This document shows positions 60,572 to 64,000 of a DNA stretch of 64,000 nt, piece by piece. Source of the stretch: Jannaschia helgolandensis (lineage in GTDB: Bacteria; Pseudomonadota; Alphaproteobacteria; Rhodobacterales; Rhodobacteraceae); the NCBI RefSeq assembly GCF_900109285.1, contig NZ_FNZQ01000006.1:144281-208280 (forward strand), written 5' to 3'. How positions within the stretch are numbered: position 1 is the stretch's first letter; each line of letters opens with the position of its first letter. Both the position numbers and the translations under genes were made by a program. The notes under the pieces are model-generated. The model was not told the origin of the DNA. It worked only from the letters and a program-made list of their open reading frames with translations, and made no database searches.

Positions 60572-61624
60572 ATGAAACTCACAGCACTTACCGCGATCGG
60601 TGCGATGCTGATCGGCAGCACGGCGATTGCGCAGCAAAGCCTGACGGTCAACATCGGCTCATCGCATCCAGAGGCCAATATCTGGGTCTACGCGATGAAA
60701 AATACCTTTCAGCCCGAGGTGAACCGCATCCTTGCCGAGAACGGCAACGAATATCAGGTCAACTGGGTCGAGAACTATGCCGGAACGCTCTACAAGTTCA
60801 CCGACACCCGCGAGGCGGTGATGGACGGGATCGTCGATATCGGCATGGTCGGCACGGTCTGGGAAGGCGCGAACATGCCGCTCCAGAACGTGACCTATTT
60901 CACGCCCTTCGCGACCGAAGATCACCGCATGATCATCGAGATCTTCGACGACCTGTCCGAGAACCTGCCGGAGCTGAAGAACAGCTGGGCCGAGAACGGC
61001 ATGGTGCACCTGTCGTCGCTGATCACCGACAGCTACGACATCTACGCTACCTTCCCGGTCAAGACGATGGCCGATCTTCAGAACCGCAAGCTGAACGCGC
61101 CGGGCACCTCGGCCAACTGGCTGCGCGAAACCGGCGCAACGCCGGTCGACGGAGCGCTTACGACCTATTACACCAATATCCAGACCGGCGTGACCGAGGG
61201 CACCCTGTCGTTCGCGTCGGGCATCCTGCCGACCCGTGTCTATGAGGTTGCACCCGAACTGACCCGCGTCGGCATCGGGTCAATGTATTTCGGCGGGATC
61301 GCTGCGAACAAGGATTTCTTCGACGGTCTTCCCGAGCCGGTCCGGACGGCGATGCGCGAGGCGGCGAAGGCGACGTCGATCGCGCATGGCGATTACGTCG
61401 CCGAGCTGGCGGCACGCGCGATGGACGAGATGCAGGCGGCGGGCCTGACCGTCAGTCAACTGCCCGATGAGGAGAAGGCCAAATGGGTGAACGGTCTGCC
61501 CAACATCATCGAACCTTGGCTGGAACAGACGGGCGAGGCGGGCAAGACCGTGCTCAAGGCCTATTTCGCCGCTCTGCGCGAACGTGGCGCGACGCCGCTT
61601 CGGAACTGGGACGAAGGTCTCTAA
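60572..61624 (+). CDS. dctP: TRAP transporter substrate-binding protein (DctP family)
   Basis: 350 aa with a signal peptide (MKLTALTAIGAMLIGSTAIAQ). DctP landmarks: VNIGSSHPEANIWVYAMKNTF and LNAPGTSANWLRETGATPVD, with the conserved Arg for the substrate carboxylate near NRKLN. It follows coxL by 45 nt and has a GGGAGG ribosome site. It binds an organic acid in the periplasm. Confidence 0.9.
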   Translation: MKLTALTAIGAMLIGSTAIAQQSLTVNIGSSHPEANIWVYAMKNTFQPEVNRILAENGNEYQVNWVENYAGTLYKFTDTREAVMDGIVDIGMVGTVWEGANMPLQNVTYFTPFATEDHRMIIEIFDDLSENLPELKNSWAENGMVHLSSLITDSYDIYATFPVKTMADLQNRKLNAPGTSANWLRETGATPVDGALTTYYTNIQTGVTEGTLSFASGILPTRVYEVAPELTRVGIGSMYFGGIAANKDFFDGLPEPVRTAMREAAKATSIAHGDYVAELAARAMDEMQAAGLTVSQLPDEEKAKWVNGLPNIIEPWLEQTGEAGKTVLKAYFAALRERGATPLRNWDEGL

Positions 61625-61642
61625 GATCGTAATGTGAACAGA

Positions 61643-61677
61643 ACGCCCGCCCGGACCCATTTGGACCGGGCGGGCGT
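61643..61677 (+). other. Intercistronic stem-loop between dctP and dctQ
   Basis: A perfect 12-bp GC-rich stem (61643-61654 with 61666-61677) with an 11-nt loop, 18 nt after the dctP stop. No T tract follows, so full termination is unlikely. It should stabilise the dctP message and give more binding protein than membrane subunits. Confidence 0.65.
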
Positions 61678-61702
61678 AACCTTGCCAGCAGGACGCCCGG
61701 CC

Positions 61703-62269
61703 ATGAGCACAGAAGATACACCTGAGCTGCAAGAGGACCGATTTGTCCCGTCCTTTTACGAGGCCCCCTATGGCGCCGTTCTCGGTTCGGTTGCCGCAGC
61801 CATGTCGGCGGTCGGCACGGCCAGCATCGGCGCTTTGATGCTGTTGATCGTGGCAGATGTGATCGGGCGGAACTTTCTGGATGCCCCCATCACCGGGGTA
61901 TCTGAGATTGCCGCCCGAGCCGTTGTTGCCATTGTCTTTCTGCAGGTCCCCGCTGCAATCCTGCAATTGCGACTGACGCGCGCCGATTTTCTGGTCCGCC
62001 GTATGCAAAAATTCAGCCCCAGGCTGGTGGCGTTGCTTGAGTCGCTGTTCTGTCTTGCCGGTGCAATTGTTTTTGCTCTGATCCTCTGGGCGTCATGGCC
62101 CAAATTTTTGAGCGCGTGGCAAACCGCAGAGTTCTTTGGCGTGCAAGGCGTCTGGACCATTCCGACATGGCCGTTTCGCGGCATCACAATTTTGGGCTGC
62201 ATCGTGGCGGCGCTGGCCGCCCTCTACAGGGCGCGCGTAGAAATCCGCAGCATCGGGAGCACTGCATGA
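61703..62269 (+). CDS. dctQ: TRAP transporter small membrane subunit (DctQ family)
   Basis: 188 aa, four membrane helices (about 32-55, 70-90, 105-125 and 150-172), with the DctQ feature NFLDAPITGVSEIAARAVV. The ATG at 61703 has AGGA upstream. Its stop overlaps the dctM start (ATGA). It pairs with DctM in the membrane. Confidence 0.9.
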   Translation: MSTEDTPELQEDRFVPSFYEAPYGAVLGSVAAAMSAVGTASIGALMLLIVADVIGRNFLDAPITGVSEIAARAVVAIVFLQVPAAILQLRLTRADFLVRRMQKFSPRLVALLESLFCLAGAIVFALILWASWPKFLSAWQTAEFFGVQGVWTIPTWPFRGITILGCIVAALAALYRARVEIRSIGSTA

Positions 62270-63597
62270 CCACCCTGACTATCGGTTTCATCCTGATCGC
62301 TCTGCTGATCGGCCTTGTGCTCTTGGGGATGCAGATCGCCTACGCTCTGTTTGGCGTGGCGTTCCTTGGTATCTGGATCATCCGCGGCAATATCGACTTG
62401 TCCTTTCGGATGCTCGAGCTGACCGCGTATTCGGGGATTGCGGATTACCTCTTCGCCACCATTCCACTGTTTGTCCTGATGGGGCTTCTGGTCAGCGTGT
62501 CCAATGTCGGGCGCGATACGTTCGAAGTGGCCGAAGAGTTATTGCGTCGTATGATCTGCGGCCTTGGCGTCGCGACCGTGGCCGCGAATACCATCTTTGC
62601 CGCTGTCACCGGCGTGTCCATTGCTTCAGCTGCCGTCTTTACACGCGTTGCGGTGCCAGAAATGACGCGCCACGGCTATCGCCCGGCCTTTTCCGCCGGC
62701 ACAGTCGCAGGGTCTTCGGTGCTGGGGATGCTGATCCCGCCCTCGCTTTTGCTGATCATCTATGGGGTGCTGGCCGAGGTTTCGATCGGCGGCATGTTCA
62801 TTGCGGGTATCATTCCCGGGCTGATGCTGGCGCTAGGGTTTGTGGTCATGTTGATCGGGATCACCATCGCGTTTCCCGATTTCGTGCTGAACGATCCCGA
62901 CGCGGTGCGCGAGCGGCGTTTGGATCGCGATTTCACCCCCATGCCGTTCAAGGTGCTTATCCTTAAGCTGGTGCCCATCTTCATGCTTGTCGTCCTTGTG
63001 CTGGGGGGCCTCTACACCGGGTTCTTCACTCCGACCGAGGCGGGCGGCATCGGGGCATTCGGGGCTCTGATTGTTGCACTGTCCCGCCGCAGCCTTGATC
63101 GGCACAAGCTTTGGCAAGTGATGAAACAGACCGGGGTGATTTCGGTCTCGATCCTGTTGCTGCTGATCGCGGCATCTTTCTATTCAAGGATGCTGGCGAT
63201 TGCCGGGCTACCCAATGCAATCGCGGGCCTGGTGACCGACTCGGGGTTTGGTCCGCTGGGGTTCATGTTCTTCTACGCAATGATCATCTTGCTGATGGGG
63301 ATGATCCTTGACAGTACATCGATCCTTTTGATCATGGTGCCCATCGCAGCCCCGATTGCACAGGGACTCGGTATCGACCTCATGCATTTCGGAATTGTGA
63401 CTGTTCTCGCTGTAGAGATTGGCCTTCTGACGCCCCCCTTCGGAATATCGGTGTTTACGGTGCACAACACGCTGAATGATCCCAACGTGTCGGTCGAACA
63501 AATATTTGGCGCGACACTGCCCTTCATCGCCGTCATGTTGGGGGTGCTTGTGATCGTGGCGCTAGTTCCCTCGACCGTAACCTTGTTCCTCTATTGA
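62266..63597 (+). CDS. dctM: TRAP transporter large membrane subunit (DctM family)
   Basis: 443 aa, about 12 membrane helices. Signature segments: IFAAVTGVSIASAAVFTRVA, GTVAGSSVLGMLIPPS, FTPTEAGGIGAFGALI and LGMIL-type MILDSTSILLIMVPIAAPIA. It forms the sodium-driven transport channel with DctQ. Confidence 0.92.
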   Translation: MTTLTIGFILIALLIGLVLLGMQIAYALFGVAFLGIWIIRGNIDLSFRMLELTAYSGIADYLFATIPLFVLMGLLVSVSNVGRDTFEVAEELLRRMICGLGVATVAANTIFAAVTGVSIASAAVFTRVAVPEMTRHGYRPAFSAGTVAGSSVLGMLIPPSLLLIIYGVLAEVSIGGMFIAGIIPGLMLALGFVVMLIGITIAFPDFVLNDPDAVRERRLDRDFTPMPFKVLILKLVPIFMLVVLVLGGLYTGFFTPTEAGGIGAFGALIVALSRRSLDRHKLWQVMKQTGVISVSILLLLIAASFYSRMLAIAGLPNAIAGLVTDSGFGPLGFMFFYAMIILLMGMILDSTSILLIMVPIAAPIAQGLGIDLMHFGIVTVLAVEIGLLTPPFGISVFTVHNTLNDPNVSVEQIFGATLPFIAVMLGVLVIVALVPSTVTLFLY

Positions 63598-63670
63598 AGA
63601 GACTATTGATGCGATGACGGACAAGCCGCAGAGTGCGTTCGGTAAGCTTTGCATTTTGGTTATGACTGGG

Positions 63671-64000
63671 TGTGCTAGGTGTTTAGTCCCGTCATCTGGT
63701 GGATCGGATCGACGATGAAGCGGTCTGGCTCTGAAGTCCAGATTTTGCAGATGTATTCGTAGGGTGTGAGCCCGCTGAGAGTCTTGAGACGACGGGCGAA
63801 GTTGTAAGCGTCCAGGAAGTCCGCGATATGGCCGCGGAGCTGATCGTGGCTGTCGTAGTGGTATCGCTTCACGGTCGCATCCTTGATCGTGCGGTTCATC
63901 CGCTCAACTTGGCCGTTGGTCCACGGGTGGTTCGGTTTGGTGAGCCGGTGCTCGATCCCGTTGGCCTCGCAGATCATGTCGAAGCGCATCTGCCGGGAGT
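63671..64000 (-). mobile_element. Insertion sequence, IS481-type (right part only)
   Basis: The window ends inside an insertion sequence. Its visible end is probably at TGTGCTAGG (63671), where the transposase stop is within the terminal repeat. The remainder lies beyond the window. Confidence 0.65.
63675..64000 (-). CDS. IS481-family transposase, C-terminal part (truncated by window end)
   Basis: The visible C-terminal 108 codons contain KPNHPWTNGQVERMNRTIKD, the late part of the DDE catalytic core with the terminal Glu, and the family ending GLTPYEYICKIWTSEPDRF. The frame stays open to the window edge. Presence downstream of the TRAP genes fits the mobile nature of the region. Confidence 0.85.
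   Translation of the reverse strand, partial: SRQMRFDMICEANGIEHRLTKPNHPWTNGQVERMNRTIKDATVKRYHYDSHDQLRGHIADFLDAYNFARRLKTLSGLTPYEYICKIWTSEPDRFIVDPIHQMTGLNT

Overview
The window reads as chromosomal DNA of a GC-rich alphaproteobacterium, most likely a Rhodobacterales / Roseobacter-group member. This rests on family resemblance (an RSP_2648-type PIN protein, a DUF3572-pleD pair, Liv-type and TRAP importers, a RutR-controlled reductive pyrimidine pathway) and on codon choice; no alignment was run and the species is not identified.

Layout. 1-10936: an acetate / short-chain acyl block. On the minus strand lie the start of acs and a five-gene Liv-type ABC importer. Divergent on the plus strand are a ScfR/RamB-type regulator, a single-domain response regulator, a small membrane protein and a sodium-solute-symporter-fused histidine kinase. 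11029-18679: an orphan FliM-like protein with a Pro-Asp-Leu repeat tail, an HpcH/HpaI aldolase, a 49-residue protein, an RlmI-like methyltransferase overlapping a PIN protein, a penicillin-acylase-family hydrolase and a beta-hydroxyacid dehydrogenase. 18990-20895: a decayed 3' copy of a substrate-binding-protein gene, and two probable stress genes (YciF-type and DUF421) sharing a bidirectional terminator.

20918-33376 holds reductive pyrimidine catabolism: an NMT1/ThiY-like ABC importer, dihydropyrimidinase (hydA), beta-ureidopropionase (hyuC-like), a RutR-like regulator with a near-perfect RutR box, and dihydropyrimidine dehydrogenase (preA, preT). Uracil or thymine would be imported, reduced by PreTA, ring-opened by HydA and cleaved to beta-alanine or beta-aminoisobutyrate, ammonia and CO2. 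Several uncharacterised small genes are translationally coupled inside these operons.

33463-49050: a mixed core segment with a DUF1330 protein, an XRE-cupin regulator, a CsbD-like protein, patatin, a strong candidate small RNA (36614-36689), a family 5 binding protein, a PleD-like diguanylate cyclase, an ECF sigma / small membrane protein / CpxP-like / EF-hand module, a DUF983-NUDIX pair, an EamA exporter, malic enzyme, a cation diffusion facilitator and DUF2945. Four probable stress genes (YciF-type, DUF421, CsbD-like, DUF2945) carry upstream GGAAC-N16/17-NGTT motifs resembling EcfG general-stress promoters.

49484-55584: an aldose-dehydrogenase-like protein, a divergent acyl-CoA dehydrogenase and APH-like kinase (the ACAD10/11 combination), a SnoaL-like protein and a sugar-type ABC ATPase. 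From 55770 on, a tRNA-Thr 3' fragment and a truncated tyrosine integrase mark what looks like the edge of an integrated element. It carries a TetR regulator, a three-subunit molybdenum hydroxylase (cox-like), a TRAP transporter and, at the window end, an IS481-type transposase.
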